Assembly (NCBI GenBank): GCA_032191485.1
Contig: JAVDOI010000010.1
Location: 1,192,501 to 1,256,500, forward strand
Source: Leptoclinus maculatus
Taxonomy: Eukaryota; Chordata; Actinopteri; Perciformes; Stichaeidae
Direction of reading: 5' to 3'
DNA length: 64,000 nucleotides
Shown here one piece after another: positions 46,267 to 60,519 of the stretch; the first letter of the stretch is position 1; each line of letters starts with the position of its first letter. Below the pieces are notes generated by a model. It saw only the letters and a list, made by a program, of their open reading frames with translations. It did no database searches and was not told the origin of the DNA. The translations under genes and the position numbers were made by a program.

Positions 46267-48774
46267 TGACACTAATGTAACAAACGTTATATCCTGCAAG
46301 GCTGAGACTGTAACCTGATACACCGTGCCGATGGTCAACACATACAGATTGAACAGGGCTGTGTATCTCGTCCTTTCACCCTAGGATGTTGGAATGTGTC
46401 TTTCCCTGATTCCTCCCAGTGAAAACATCTCATGAGGTGACAGGAGGAGGATCTCCAGGTGACTCTGCAAACTTACACAAAGTGGGTGTACACATTGTCC
46501 CCCATGTGACCCGACAGGATTAGGTGCTTCTTGGTGATGTCATAGACCGGTAGCTCCACCCCGACCACGATGGCCGCCCGCTGAGCTGTCAGAGAGACGC
46601 CCTGAAGCAGAAGGAAAGGGAGTGTTACAGGACTGAGGATTTGTGCTTCCTGTAAGCCATGGAGACTCTTTTTGTCAGGCGTGCTGTACCTTCCACAGTC
46701 CTCTTGTTCCCTCCTGCTGGTAGATGTTGATGAAGTTGCCCATCATACTGCCCTGGATCACATTTCCCTGAGCTTGCATGCGGATCTGGAACAACAGACA
46801 CACAGGCAGAACTTGAGAGAATGAAAGTATTCACAATCAGTGCGAAATGCTGCAGGATCGCCAAGACAAGTGCGGGGGTGTATTTATCTGGCTGCCATTG
46901 GTATGCAAAGCCAAAGAAGTTAGAGGCCGTTTTGGCAAGCACGCTGTCCTGAAGTGTTCTCTCTCTCTCCTCAATTCTAGGAGTCATTCATTAAGAATGG
47001 CTGCTGTTTAGTTCATTATAGTTTAGTGTGTTTGTCCGGCTCCTTGATGACTCGGGGGGGGGGAACACACTGCGATGAAAACGCAATGTTCCCAACCCTG
47101 TAACCGCTTCCATTAGTCTGTTAAGCCCCCAACAAACAAACAAGCAACGTGGACGGGAGGTAATTACATGCCAAGGAGAAGCCGGTCAAAAACATCATGA
47201 GTACAGAGGAGCATGTGCGAGTGCGTACGCACACACACACACACACACACATCCTCGTCATGCACCCATATCATTTACAGAACACTATGTTAAGCCGTAG
47301 AGGCTTCCTTCTATAAATAACCCACAAGTGGGGTCTTGATAGCACTAAGATGCCCTTCGCTCCACTCGGCATGCTACCAAACGACCCCACCTACAGCCTG
47401 CCGGGGAGCTCATCTAGAAAGGGGATCTCTGTTTTTCAAAAGCGATTACTGAACTACAGACCTACTCGAGGCTGCGCGAGTCATTACTGCTGTGTGTATA
47501 AACAACAACTTGCTGTGGTTCCTAGGAACTGCCAAACCTGCTCTGCGGATAAGAGAACCTCTTGACACAACAAGAACTATACAAAACGAGCTTTGTGTGT
47601 GTGCGAATAGCTACCTTCAGCACATCAGTGGGGTTGGCGATGGAAGACGAGATGACTCCAGAGAGAACACCACACATCACATTAGTCAGCAATGTCTCAT
47701 CTGAAAAAGGAGAAGAGGGGGAGGCAGGCAAGAACTGTGAACAAGCAGCATTCGATACAATGCATCAGGCGGTCAGTCGCAGTGTTTTGTAGAAGCACAC
47801 TAACTGTTAAACTTAGCACAAAGAAATGAGGAGACATATTTAACTAGGCCACACACACACACACACACACACACACGTCTGACAATTCAAGAGGGATGTG
47901 GGCATGTGTCGATGGGGGCAGGTAACCACCTGTCGAAAAATGTGTGTGAGAGAGAGAGAAACTGGGACTCACCCTCTGGTCTGTCAACCAGCAGCCGCTT
48001 CAAGCTCTGGTATGTGCCAATTTTGATGGTCCCATAGGAGGCCTGTCGCAGTATAGCAGGAGCTATTCTGTAAAAGCAAATTCAAGTCAAGTTAATTTTT
48101 GTATTCCCAGTACAACAACATCTTATTAGGCTTTCAAAAGACCCACAACTGTGGTACCTGACCCAGCGCAAAGGCAAAGAATAAAATCCCCCAAAAGTCT
48201 CAACACACAAGGAAAAACAAGCCTGAGATGAATAGATGGGGGTGCAAACAGGTTGGTGCGGAAATGGCTTCTTTTTTTTACAAAAAAAACAGGAAGTGCA
48301 CAAAAATAAGGAAGTGTAAACACTTAGAAGATATACTACGCACAGTAGGATTATAAACAAAAAATAGGCCCAGCACCTGTGTAGTTGAAAATAAAGGTTT
48401 TGATGACAAAGATATAGAGACTACAACGCATTGATCCACCATACTGACCCTGAATACAGCGCGCGGAGCCCCTCCTCTCTTCCTATCCTCACCATAGCGT
48501 GGAGCATGCCTCTGTACCGGATCTCTAGGTATTTGCTGCCTACCTGGCCTTGAATTTGAAGACGCGTCTTGGCTAGGTCGATTGGGAAAGTCCCTGCAAC
48601 ACAAAGCACGAGATACTGTCGTGTAAGACTGTAACTCACAACAGAAATGTAAATAATTGACGTTATTCCACGTAGCTCGCCCCCCCCACTCTAGTCTAGT
48701 CATCACTCACCACATTCTGCCGTCATGGAAGCGAGTCCGCCGAAAACAAAGGGCTTCCAGTTGCCGTTAGACAT
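44780..48774 (-). CDS. slc25a30: Mitochondrial carrier SLC25A30 (KMCP1)
   Basis: Nine coding exons, phases consistent throughout: 48711-48774, 48449-48593, 47973-48067, 47615-47700, 46690-46785, 46477-46601, 46012-46135, 45377-45457 and 44780-44821 (285 aa; human 291). The product starts MSNGNWKPFVFGGLASMTAE and ends FFLTYEQLKKINV. It has three tandem carrier repeats with signatures PIDLAKTRLQ, PTDVLKIRMQ and PVDVVRTRMM, hence six membrane helices of the inner mitochondrial membrane. EIRYRGMLHA and GREEGLRALYSG favour SLC25A30 over SLC25A14. The family is related to uncoupling proteins and transports small anions in the inner membrane. The matrix loop after PVDVVRTRMMNQ is shorter than in human. 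The donor after NII (GTATCC) is weak; reading through would replace the last helix tail by 33 unrelated residues. Confidence 0.94.
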
Positions 48775-49025
48775 TTTCTCCAACCGTGTACCGACTCGCA
48801 GTGAAAAACCACCGGGTGAACCGGTGAGCTGGGAGCTGATATGAAAGTCTGCAACTAATACTCAGGGGCAGCTGCGTTTCAATCTCTACCGGGGGTCTGA
48901 GAAGTCCAGCCTCGCGCGGCCCCTCCTGCTGCCGGTGTTAAATTAAGCTCCGCCCCCAACAGCTCGTCCACCCGACACTGTGCGCACTGTCCCCGCCCAC
49001 CGCTTGTTGCTCAGCAACCGCACCA
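48775..49025 (-). promoter_or_regulatory. GC-rich promoter region of slc25a30
   Basis: Upstream of the ATG the sequence is CpG-rich and contains GC boxes on the plus strand (CCGCCCCC near 48950, CCCCGCCCAC near 48991) and no TATA box, as expected for a housekeeping-type mitochondrial gene. The exact start site is not visible. Confidence 0.5.
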
Positions 49026-52000
49026 GACAGCAGGAAGGAGCCGAGATGTCACAAAATAGGAGACAGTAGTGCTTCCTTTGATCTCAATCCTACCAACAAA
49101 AAAACGGTTTATTTTGATTATAACGTTAGACTGATTCCACTCACAACAAATTAAAATGGAAATTAAGCCAGTGAAGACCAAATAAATAAATGACTTGTAA
49201 CTATATGTCAAATCTATTTCCTGTTTATATCTAATTGCTATCACTGTATCAGAGGTGCAATATACATTTATAATATTGGCAATCCTCTAACACCTATTAA
49301 AACCACATCTAATTTAATTGATGGAGATGCTTAAGGATAGATAATGTTGTATTTGCATCTTTACTAGAACTTTACTAGAGCGCTGTTCTTTAGTGTCTTA
49401 TATTTAGATATGATATATTTGACCTTTAATTCCAGCATCTTTTAAGGAGGATAGAATAATTACACATTGTCACCTGTAACTTGAAACAGCTATTGTATTG
49501 TTTGTTATGTAACTCCATTGTTTTTTTGTAAATAAAGACTCAATTACAACAACTTATAGCCTTTTCAAGGACTGTGTGTGAAACAAGAGACCAGAGGTCA
49601 CAGAACATCTGGAGCCCAGATGTGATTAAGACTCTTTCAGGAGTGCGGAGGTCCAAAAGAAAACTTTGTATTGTAGTTGTCTGAGAGCTGCTCCTATCTG
49701 TTATTGGCAAAAGGGCAACTACAGCAAATGATCATCAGTAGAGAATGAATTTAGTTGATGAATAAACTATGAAAACAAAATGGGATGGAAAGGGATGCAA
49801 ATAAAATGGAATGAGCATAAGGCATTACTGACAGATAATTCTATTTATAGAAGAGGCGTCACCAATAATCCACGCACACAGAAGGAATATGAATATACAC
49901 ATGTGTATTGCTGCCTTTTGTTTATTTTCTAATAAATGTAATCTTCAAGACCGTCAGTGTCCTTTTGGACCATCTGCGATTGGTGATTACATATGACATG
50001 TGATGCAAAAAGGCCATGGATAAGTGTATATGTGTCACATCATACTCTGCTTCAGTCATCTCCAGTGATGTCCACAATAGGCAAGAGAGCAAGAGGAGTG
50101 TAAGGGTGGATGTGGAGGCCACGCACCCCTTAACACAACTTGTCTCATGCGGTAAATGTTCAACACAAGAAGGGTCAGTATTGGATCTGAGGGGTCCACA
50201 TGGACAACGAGCTGGAATGTCCCAACAGCGACAAAGAGGCGCGCAGACGTGAGTGTGCTTGTTCTACAAGCCTGCAATGGTCAGCGTCACGTTGCCACAT
50301 TCAATGCCGTGTGCTTGAGGAGGCAGAGTTCGTTAGAGATGAACCTGGAGTTCACTGGAGGGCAGGAAGCTGTTTAACAGCGTTTGACAAGCATCTTCAA
50401 CATTCCTCTTATACCACCACAGCGGGAAGACGAGCATTACAGATTTTCATCCGTCGTCACTATAATGAGGATTCTGCTTTTCAGTCACTACACTCAGTTG
50501 TTTTTCTCTCATTTCCTCAGTCTGCCAATACGCATCTTTACCTCATCATTTAATCAATATGTCGTTGTGTCTTAATGGCAATGCTGTGTGTCAATAGTCA
50601 ATTATGTTGACATTGTACCAATATGCCTTAGTACCAAACATGTCAGTGTGTCATTTTGCCAATATGTCACCTTGTGCGCATGGAGCTTGTTTACCTTGTG
50701 TTTAATTCCTTTGTGGGGGCTGTAACTGATTCACATAGTGTGTATGTGGAGAGGGTATGCTGGGAAACTGTGATGTCACTGCTGGGTGATCAAACATGGC
50801 CCCACTTCTTTTTATTCTGTGAGATAATTCATCACAATGTTCTTATGTTATGTACTCAGTCTTAATCTCAAGTTTCTTGTCTATATCCATCTCTATACAT
50901 CCGTCATTCTTAATCAAATTGAATGAAATTGTGTTTTAATAGCATGTTTCTCTAAAAGAGTGCAAAACACAAATACACAATATTAACACAGAAAATATGA
51001 ATAAAATGTGTAGTAAAAAAAACAACGCATGTACTTGTATAGAGACAAGAGTTGATACCTGAAAGAAACATTGAGGTCATTCATCAACACCAACCAATCA
51101 GCATCTTGGAAGACAGTCAGCAGTATACACTTCAAATGTTCATATTTACAAGAACAACACCTCCACTAACATTTCATTACCTGCTTGGTCAAGTCACCGC
51201 CATAACGACACTAACAACAGAGCTCATTATTCCCACGTCCTCTTACTGTTACCAGAGCAACTGCCATCCTGGACCATTTTGACATTTGAGAGACATACCA
51301 CCAATTAAGGTGTGTGATTATCAAAATGCAAAACTAACACATGTCATTTAAAACTGAGAAAACTCAGAAATAAAGTCTGCAAATTCCAAAATGAACGGCT
51401 TACAGTGAAGTGGCTTTTAATCAGAGGAGACGTTCCACCTCTCCGCCACTAGAGGCCAGAACAACACCACTGTGATATTCCTCCACGCTCCTATTAGGGC
51501 CCCTGTTATAGACGGATCTCTAACTCGCAGCGAGTCTCTTGTGATGGTCACTTCAGCATCAGATATAGGCCAATCAATCCCTTCTTAATGAGTGGACACT
51601 ATCTATACAGCCAATTAGGAAACACAGATATGTTAGAATGAAAATATGCATGTAGAACAGACGACATAGGGCTTGCTTGTGGGACTTGATATGGATGACA
51701 TGCTTGTCTGAGTGTGCTGCTCTTATCAAAGCAGATTTTCACAGGAGGAATGTGTTGCTTCGTGTAATTACCTCAGCTTAGTCTTATCTGTTTTCTATCA
51801 CGTTTGTCCTTCTGGTCTCAGTGTGTTCTCCTGACTGCAAGACATTCATCTGGAGCATATTTATTATGATCATACGCTAGTTGTATTGTTTGATTAATGG
51901 GTTGGCTGTGGGTCAGTAACCACAGTATTGCCATCAGTACATTATTAACGACCAAGGAGACAAAGGAGTGTGTGCGTGCACGTTTCTGTGTGTGTGTGTG

Positions 52001-53465
52001 TGTGTGTGTGGTACGTGCACGCATCGACAAACGGAAATAGATGAATGGAAATATTGCAGTTTTATCTGAAACCAATAAGCAGAGGGAAGTGGGGTGCGCC
52101 TGAAAATGGCCACGTTTAATGTGGTGATTTGTCAAAAAGGAACCCAGAGAGCAGACCTGTGACAGAAGAGGAGGGGGTATATCTGTGTTTGGAGGTGTAT
52201 AAAATAAGGAAAGGAGAATACAGTTGTGTCTTTTAGGAGAGGGAAGTGAGAGTTCACACAGTCGCCTTATTCGTTCTTGTGTTTGACCTGTATGCATAGT
52301 CCCTCTAGAGAGGTGCACAGGCCTATAGGAACACGTGCTCTTTAGAAATACTTGAATAGTAATTGCCTGAAAAAGCTGCGGTGCTTCCTAAAGTGAGGCA
52401 TACATGAGAAAACGTGTGTTACTGCTGCCAAAATCACCTCTTTTAAGTGTGTTCACAAATGCAAAAACACCCACACGTTCTGGTTTGTATAGCACAGATC
52501 TGTTGTTTTTTTAATCCTCTGGCACAAAGTGCATTGTGATGTTAATGTTTCAGCTGAACGTGGAGCGCTCAGTCAACGTGAGTGACTGCGGGAACATCGT
52601 ACTAATGTCACCGAGCATCACTCGACTGGCGCTTTACGCCGCTAATTCTCTGTGCAGAAAAACGTGTGTGTGTGTTACTGTAAGACATGACGGTACAATG
52701 TGTGACAGAGGATGCATGGGGATGAGAAAGTGTGCGGTTAACTGTAGTGCTAACTGTAAACACCCCTATGTGCAAACACAGACGTGCAAAATTGGAGTTG
52801 TACGAATACCCTAGAGGAAATGTTTGCCATTTTTGGAATTACGCTTATTCCCTTTGTTACTGAGAATTCGAAGAGCGGTATCAATCTTACAGTATCATCT
52901 TCCTTTTCGACATGAAAATCAAAAAGAGTAATTCCCCAAAATTTCAACCATAGAGTGCTGCAGGAACGAGTGGCATTTATTTCACTTCCGGTTCCATTGT
53001 CTTTAAGTCACGAATGTTAAATGTTGTTTTGGTTCGATGCCTGAAATAAGGTCTTAAAAGATTTTGACATTTTTATCCACGACATACAATACGTCAGTGA
53101 ATACCCCTCTCGTGAATTTTGAAGATTTTAAGTGTCTGAAAAAAAGGCGGCTGCTAACGAGCGGCTAAATAAGATACAATAAGGTGAGACTACAAAACCT
53201 CATCAGGCCGCCTTTACAGCCAACAGTGGTGTAGTTTGTTTATAGCCTAACGTTAGCTTGCCGATTGCATTCACGCTCCAAAATCATTGTTCATTTGGGA
53301 AAATGATCTGAATAAAACGTGTAAGTATCTTAACTCGTATTTGCCACAGTTTCTGCGATAGTCATAGAATCCAATGGACAAATTCCTTTGGTTTTTTGTC
53401 CAGGGAACCAGCGCGATGCTAACATCCGGGGCTTGCCAACAAAAATATTTCATCCCTCTATTTCT
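49026..53465. other. Intergenic stretch, no gene seen
   Basis: A/T-rich; (GT)n at 51986-52010. The part 50560-50690 has loosely repeated 'aatatgtc' and 'gtgtca' words. No exon or transposase is recognised. Confidence 0.4.
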
Positions 53466-53610
53466 TTAAAGGAACCGTGTGAAGCATTTAGGGGGATCTG
53501 TTTGCAGAAATGATCTCAGTCACTGCCGTTCTCCTACTCACTTTGCACATTGGAAGAAGGCTGCAACCGCACCGCTAGACGCCGCCAAACCCTACGCACT
53601 GCACCTTTAA
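53466..53610 (-). mobile_element. Teleost MITE with TTAAAGG-type ends, copy 2 (short, inverted)
   Basis: TTAAAGGAACCGTGTGAAGC, 'atttagggggatctgtttgc', 'ggctgcaaccgcaccgctag' and GCACCTTTAA correspond to the reverse complement of the 16722-17061 element, with the middle deleted. Confidence 0.6.
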
Positions 53611-56388
53611 GCTCGAGAGAAAGGAAGGGGATGCATTGACAGTGTGACGCTAATGGAAGTCAAGGGGGTTGTTCAGATACAAGCTGCCTTTTCATGCTGA
53701 AGGGTTTAAACGCCCACACATGTCCTAGATAGAGTAAACCTCCATCCTTTTTCTTGCTTCATCTTTTTTCCTGCAGGAAATATGTTTAACTCTATTTTGT
53801 GAAATGAGAATGCCTTTTTCTTTTTAAACATTAGCATTGATTTGGAACCATCATTATGTGTCCTTCAATTAAGGTAATTATTTGCAGAGGATAATCAGTG
53901 TCAGGTGAGGGTACACTGATGAGCACTGCCTCACACACACACACACACACACTCGTTGTTTTGGCCCCTCTCTTTGTGGTGAAGTATTTTTACCCCATCC
54001 TCAGGGCAGCACTGAACTTAATGGGAAGCGAAGGCTTGTCCACTATGGTTAGTGTATATGTGTGTGTGTGTTTGTATGTGTCTTCATGTGTGTGTGTGTC
54101 TGTCCTAGTTGTTTACCGTGCCCCCTCTCACTCTGCTCCTCAAACCCTCCAAGCTCTGACAGCGTGGACGACGACGTTTGCGACACGCTGCTCTCCGATT
54201 GGCCAGACGTGAGCCGTGACCTGCCCGCTCCTCCAATCTGCATCCAGACTGGGTGTGAGAGGTGCGCGTCAGTTCTACAGAACCCACACATCATAGTTAC
54301 GCAGAAATTGCATTTGTTCCCCCCCCAGTCCTATATTTTTACACTCACATTTATTCCCATAAATCCATGCTTTGAATTTTGATTCAGACACCATATAAGG
54401 AATTCTCATACGTTCTCAGACGTCATCACAAAACCCCAGGATTCAGTGACGCTCCTGTTAATCTCCTCCCGCGAGAGCACTTGTGCAGATTAATATGTAA
54501 CGGATCTGCAGTATCTCAGTTTGTGGGTGGGATTACCTCGGTTTGCGCTTCCCGGTTGTCCACTAAGCATCCTGCCCACTCAGGGTCGCTGCCCCGTCAG
54601 CAGGATCCCCCTATCAAGGCCTCTTTCTCAACGACAGAAGAGCTCTCTAAAAATGGTCAAATTGGAGAATTTGTGAGGATCAAGGCCCTTGATGTTGACC
54701 TTAAGCAACAGCTGACTTGCTGCACCGTGATGTGCCCTCAACGCGGCCAAGAGGAAAGAGGAGGCTCATCATAGCGAGGTCAGCAGTGTGAGCCTATGGA
54801 CAGGTTATGAAATGTGTAAAAAAGAGATTAAAAGCTGAGATGCACACGAGAAAGGCACGTGGAAAACCTTGGAAATGTGAGTAACAACATGCTGAGTTTA
54901 CATTTTCTGGGAGAAAACATATGGACAAAGATTTATTGTACACTTTGGGGAACAATCGCTATAAAGTTCTAGAACTCTAAAAAACTCTCACTGTGAAGGA
55001 ACCAAACATATCTCGCCATTTCATTCAGTTGAATTTTACTGGTGGAGGTTGTGCAGAACAGCCGATGACAGCGGTACGAGCAGAGCAAGCTGTAACTTGA
55101 GAGGGACGATCCCTAACGTTCTGGACAACATGTATCCTACATTTGATGAATTTAAAGTCCCCCTCCACTCCCATGATGTCTGGTTGTCACTAAAAGGCTT
55201 TGTTCACATTCACCTGCTGACTCTGTACTCACCTTAAATCTGAGTACACGCGTCACAATCTATACTACAGTTAAACACAGAGCCTTTCTGAGTGTGTTCT
55301 CATTTGTTCTTCTATACCGACATGATTCCCCCCTGTAGATGGAGAACTGCCTAAATTGATGCAATGTGTGTGATAATTGATCGTAATGAATGTGTGATAT
55401 AGAACTTTGCCATATATGAAATGCAAAAGGCCAAAGAGGATATTAGGGACAGTTCAGAGTCATCTCGAGTGCAGAAGGCCCATGATTCCTAGCGACACCC
55501 TGGGTACATTTATAATAATCTCTAACACTCCTCTGCTCCGTTTAGGTCTGTATTTAGCGCCATTAAGACAACGTATGTATCCTCTTCCCCAACACTCCTT
55601 CACTCTGCTCCCTAATAGCCCGGATTAACCGCTGCTTTAATAGACTCATCCATCTCCTCTGTTTATTCACCAGTTTCCCTCTCATTCCGTTCCTCCCTCC
55701 ATCTCTCGCTCTCTCTCTCTGCTCATGGGCAATTACACAAACAAATGCACTTTGTTTTCCTCTCGGCCCGACTGCATGGCAAATGAACGGATTTAGCGGG
55801 CAATTGCATTTTTCGTTTGAGTTCAGTTGTTGTGTTGTATCAGCGCTGAGAAGAGGTGAAGTCACAGTGTCACTCCTTCAATTTGCACAGTACATTAGCC
55901 ATGTAGATGTATGCAAATTTCCTGCCACAGAGTTTGGCTTCTGATTGGCCAGGGCTTTACGCCCCCGCAGCAGCAGCACACTTGGAGCTTAAATCCAAAA
56001 TTTGCATAGCTTGACAGGAAGCGCTGGGGGGGGGGGGGGGTATAGAGAGGATCAGCCTTTTGTCAGGTGACGTCGCCGGGTTGGCGGTCGTCAGACATAC
56101 GTAAGACACCCACGTATGATTCAGACAAGAACGTCTATGGGGCATGCACGAGCTTTCAGTCCCTGTCATGGCCTCTGAAGGGCAAACCAAGGACAACCCC
56201 GGAGATTCCTGCGGGGTTTATTTCAGAAAAGTTAAATTCTAGATGTTGTGATTTGCCCAAAGCCTTTCAAAGGTTCACCTTTCTCTTTCATTTCTGACCC
56301 ACTGCTTTGGGGGAGGAGACAAGTGTTTTGTCTCAACTCAGGTCACTGTTGATAACATAGCTCCTTGATAAGCTGACCAGCTGTGGGA

Positions 56389-56392
<4 letters not shown>

Positions 56393-56470
<78 letters not shown>
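56393..56470 (+). repeat. (GT)n microsatellite
   Basis: About 78 bp of perfect GT, followed by (CA)n at 56545-56571 in inverted orientation. Confidence 0.95.
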
Positions 56471-56473
<3 letters not shown>

Positions 56474-57205
56474 TGTCTACATGCTGTTTATTGATTAGCT
56501 GCCATTTCCCTAAACCAGCCTCTAAAGTAAAGAGCAGCTGGGACCACACACACACACACACACACACACACTGATACACTGGTGGGTATTAAACAAAACA
56601 ACATGTTTGACCTATAGTGTTACTGTAAGCGATGACAGGGACGCTTCAACTTTTCGACCGTCACACCCCCACCGGTCCCCTCGTTCACCACCGAGCGTCG
56701 ACCTTTCACTCCACATCCTTCGTGTTTTCCTTCTGCTTGATTCCCCGAGGGGAGAAAAACTCCTCTTATCAGTCGCAACCAGATGCAGCACTGTGTGTGT
56801 GTGTGTGAAGATAATCCCCTGCCTCATTGGCTCAGCACTAACCGTTTTCTTTTTGCTTTTTTTTTGAGTAGCTGATGACTTGGGGTTTATTTTAGAAAGA
56901 GCTGCATTTCATTTAGCATTTCAAAGGTTGTGTCCCACCAATAATTACAACGTGACACATCTAAGAGTGGCATTTCATAAAAATTCATTATAAACTGTTG
57001 CGTAACTCTTGGTTCACCAGTTTGTATTTGCATCCGCTGACTGTGTTAGAGCATCACACTGTGTGTATATTGTACTGGTGTACAGTGACTCACTGGGCTT
57101 GTCTAAGAGTGTTAGTGTCAGTTCAGCTTATTCTGTTTTTACCAGCCTGCTCCTCCAGAGAATCTGCTTTCCTCATCCATATTTGTGATGCCCTGTGTGG
57201 TATGT

Positions 57206-57243
<38 letters not shown>

Positions 57244-57419
57244 CTATTCAGCAAAATCCCAACAGTCTGCCTGCACGTGAAAATGAACACTCTTCACTTC
57301 ATTATGAGATGATTTGCCATCACCAATCACTACCGTCGTCAACACCCATTGGCTGCAGGTGCAGAACTGCTTTTTGATTCATTCCTCCATTCAGCGCCTC
57401 AGCCATGATCACATGACGC

Positions 57420-57420
<1 letters not shown>

Positions 57421-57495
<75 letters not shown>
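57421..57495 (+). repeat. (GT)n microsatellite
   Basis: About 75 bp of GT with one TCTC interruption. Confidence 0.95.
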
Positions 57496-57497
<2 letters not shown>

Positions 57498-57648
57498 CCC
57501 TATTGCCAAAATTGGAAAAATGAAAAAAAAAACTCTCCCCGCTGTAGTTGCCATAGTAACCAAGGATTTGCCGCATCTGGCAAATTATAGGGTTGCATCG
57601 AAGGGCGAGAGGGTGTGTGCGTACGTGAGAGTGTAAAGTGTGCGTTGC

Positions 57649-57651
<3 letters not shown>

Positions 57652-57696
<45 letters not shown>
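57652..57696 (+). repeat. (GT)n microsatellite
   Basis: About 45 bp of perfect GT; (CA)n follows at 57820-57866. Confidence 0.95.
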
Positions 57697-57699
<3 letters not shown>

Positions 57700-57818
57700 A
57701 ATTGTAAGAGAGTGCGAACTTCTCCTGCATACAAAAGCCGACGTTCAGGTGACAATGAAAAGCAGAAATGGATGATCGATGGCGATTTCGGCAGCCAATC
57801 AATGTCAGATAAGACAGT

Positions 57819-57819
<1 letters not shown>

Positions 57820-57866
<47 letters not shown>
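57820..57866 (+). repeat. (AC)n microsatellite
   Basis: About 47 bp of perfect AC, complementary to the GT tract 120 bp upstream. Confidence 0.95.
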
Positions 57867-57867
<1 letters not shown>

Positions 57868-59577
57868 AGACAAAGAGACACACACCACTTGGATCATCAG
57901 CACCAGTTATTAGACTGTAAAACTCAGAGCGTGTTGCGATGCTGTCCTCCCAGAGGGCAGCTCTCTGTACTGATGGGGTATGACTTTGAGGGAGATGTTG
58001 TCCCCAGTGACCTTGCAATAACGTCTCCATCACCGACGAAGGGTGTACAGGTATGAGCAGAGAGAGAGAGAGAGAGAGAGAGAGCAGTGGGGTTCGGATG
58101 ATGCAATCCCCGTGTGGAGATGTTGGGGGTCACGGTGATTCTCCACCTCGCTCTTACATAAAGCCTGTAAAAGAAGGTCAGGGGGAAACGATTGTTCCCT
58201 TCCAGTCATTTAAGCAGCACGCAGCATCGGGCGATGGACTCAATCGTAATTATAAAACGCCATCGTAGACACACTCGAGATAAATATCTGCGTTTGACAT
58301 TCACCATACTGTCGTTTTCTGTCCAATAAACTGAAGCAGCTTAACATTTTACTGTTAGAATCATTCATGGATATTTTAAAATATAAAAAAAAGAAAACAC
58401 TCCATTGCAAGTAAAAGACTTGAATCCAAAATGTCATTTAAAGGCGCTACACAACCATAAACCACCCTCACAGGTGTTATCACTTATTGCCTAATTAGGC
58501 CTCATCTCAGGACTGTGTGCACAGAAGCCTCCCTCGCTCTCCTGTCCCACATGCTAAGGTGAGATAACTTCCACCTTTATTTGCCACAAATGTCTCATCT
58601 GTTTCCATATTTCACCAGTTGTTCTCTTATTTTATTGTGGTGTTACAGTTCTACTATTCATCCATTTCTACTTTCAAAAAACGATTTGCAGAGCCGGACG
58701 TCACTGCAACATCGGATGATAAATCGCTGTGGATTTGTCACATACGGACACATTCAACTGGTCATATGGAAATATTGACGAATGCAGCTTTAAGTGCCAT
58801 CGTTTCCCACCAGTTACAGAAACACAATTGAATGCAAAGAAACATCCACAGCCACAGTATGACTGACGAAAGGTTGAGGCTGCAGTTAGTGACAGTGTGG
58901 GCACCATGGTTGCTCTGACAGAGTGGCGGCGGGATTGGCGAAGGTTAAATTGATGCCGACGTTAGTGGTATAGCTGCAAACCTTCAACAGCATGTTTTTG
59001 GTGATACAAGCAGGTGATAAACAGAAGCTGAGCCCTGCCTAGTGGCTGCAAGCATTGCTGCATAAATCACAAGGGTAAATGGTCTGTGTTTAAGGTTTAA
59101 CCACTCCCCATTAGAGAGTCATGTATGGCTGTCACCATTGTGTTTATTGGGAACATTAAGCAATTTATAAAAAAAAACCACATCTGTATTACAGTATGAG
59201 TGTCTACCCTCTTCACCCCCGAGGATGATGGGAATCTCGTTTCTTTCTTTGAACTGAACCAGACGTTGACATCTTTATTTTTACTGTATTTCAATAAACT
59301 GTGCGAGAAAAAAAAAAAAGAAGAGAAATTGGGCGCATCCTTTGGGAGGGAGGAGGAGGAGGATGAGGAAGAAAAGGGGAAATGGGGCGAGAAACGAGAA
59401 GTAAAGGGAGATGCGAGATGGACAGCAGATAGAGGAAAGACGGAGGAAAACAGAGGAAGAAGAAAGCGAATGATGGATGGATGTGTGTTGGTGTGTCCGT
59501 GTGAGCGAGGAGAGAGGTATACAGAGAGGAAGAGGTGGGTGAGGGCACCATTAAAGCCTTGTACTATAAATCTCTGA

Positions 59578-59608
<31 letters not shown>

Positions 59609-60519
59609 GAGATAACAGAGGGATGACTCTCTCCATTCTGGCTCTGTCAGAATGATGTATGCATCCCTTTCTTCCTACCTGTGAAATGTTACAGGGGGGC
59701 CCAGTGTGTGTGATCTCAGCCAGCGTGCGGCCAACATGTTTGGTAATTCTTCACCTCTTATCAGCGCTCACATGAGGTATTGTAGACGGGGGAGACTTGT
59801 GGCCGCCTGGGAAAAGAGGCAAAAATGACCCAGAAACACAGTCGCACACATACAGATGCCCGGAAAACCAACAAATATGAAAGAAAGTCGGGGACAAGGG
59901 AGAAACAGGCAACAGCTGACAGTGACAGCTTTGTTGATCGAGGGCTACGAGCTTGACGGGTGTGATTGATCACATGATGGCGAGCACATTTTCGTCGCTC
60001 TGCTCTTCATTTAGTTGACAGCGTTTTCTTTATGGCACCTTGTGTTATGGTATCATAATCATGCCAGTGCTGTAGGAGCGCCCGAGGAATAAATCTTTAT
60101 AACCCCCCCCCCCCCCCCCCCCCAACCACCACCACATGAGGTGCAGTTGAGCTGTTGCCGCTGCTCGGGCCTCTTTGTCACCTTCACACTGTTTCAAATG
60201 GCTGCCTTGGCTGTCACTCAAATGACCTCATCATTCAACTGCGTCACGGACCGAGAGAGGTAGGAGTGAAAGACATGGAGGAGGAGGGAGAGAGAGATGA
60301 TGGCGAACGTGTTCCTTCTCACCTGTAGCCAACGGGACTGGTGCGCGATGGTTTTGAAGTATTGCTCTTTAAAGCTGCGCTCATCAATAATCTTAGGTAA
60401 ACAATGAGTGTAATAACTATGTGTGATGTTCAGGGCAATGCGCCCATACTGAACCAACACTCTACAGAGCCTTTTAGCCTCTTTGTTTTGGGTTTTCTGG
60501 TTCTCATCCACGTTGTTTC

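Noticed and set aside
50580..50690. Diverged tandem repeat of an 'aatatgtc' unit
   Set aside because: The words recur with irregular spacing; too weak to call an array.
59097..59636. 179-codon minus-strand ORF rich in Ser and Pro, and its acidic plus-strand counterpart
   Set aside because: It arises from purine-rich low-complexity sequence; no domain, splice context or similarity is visible.
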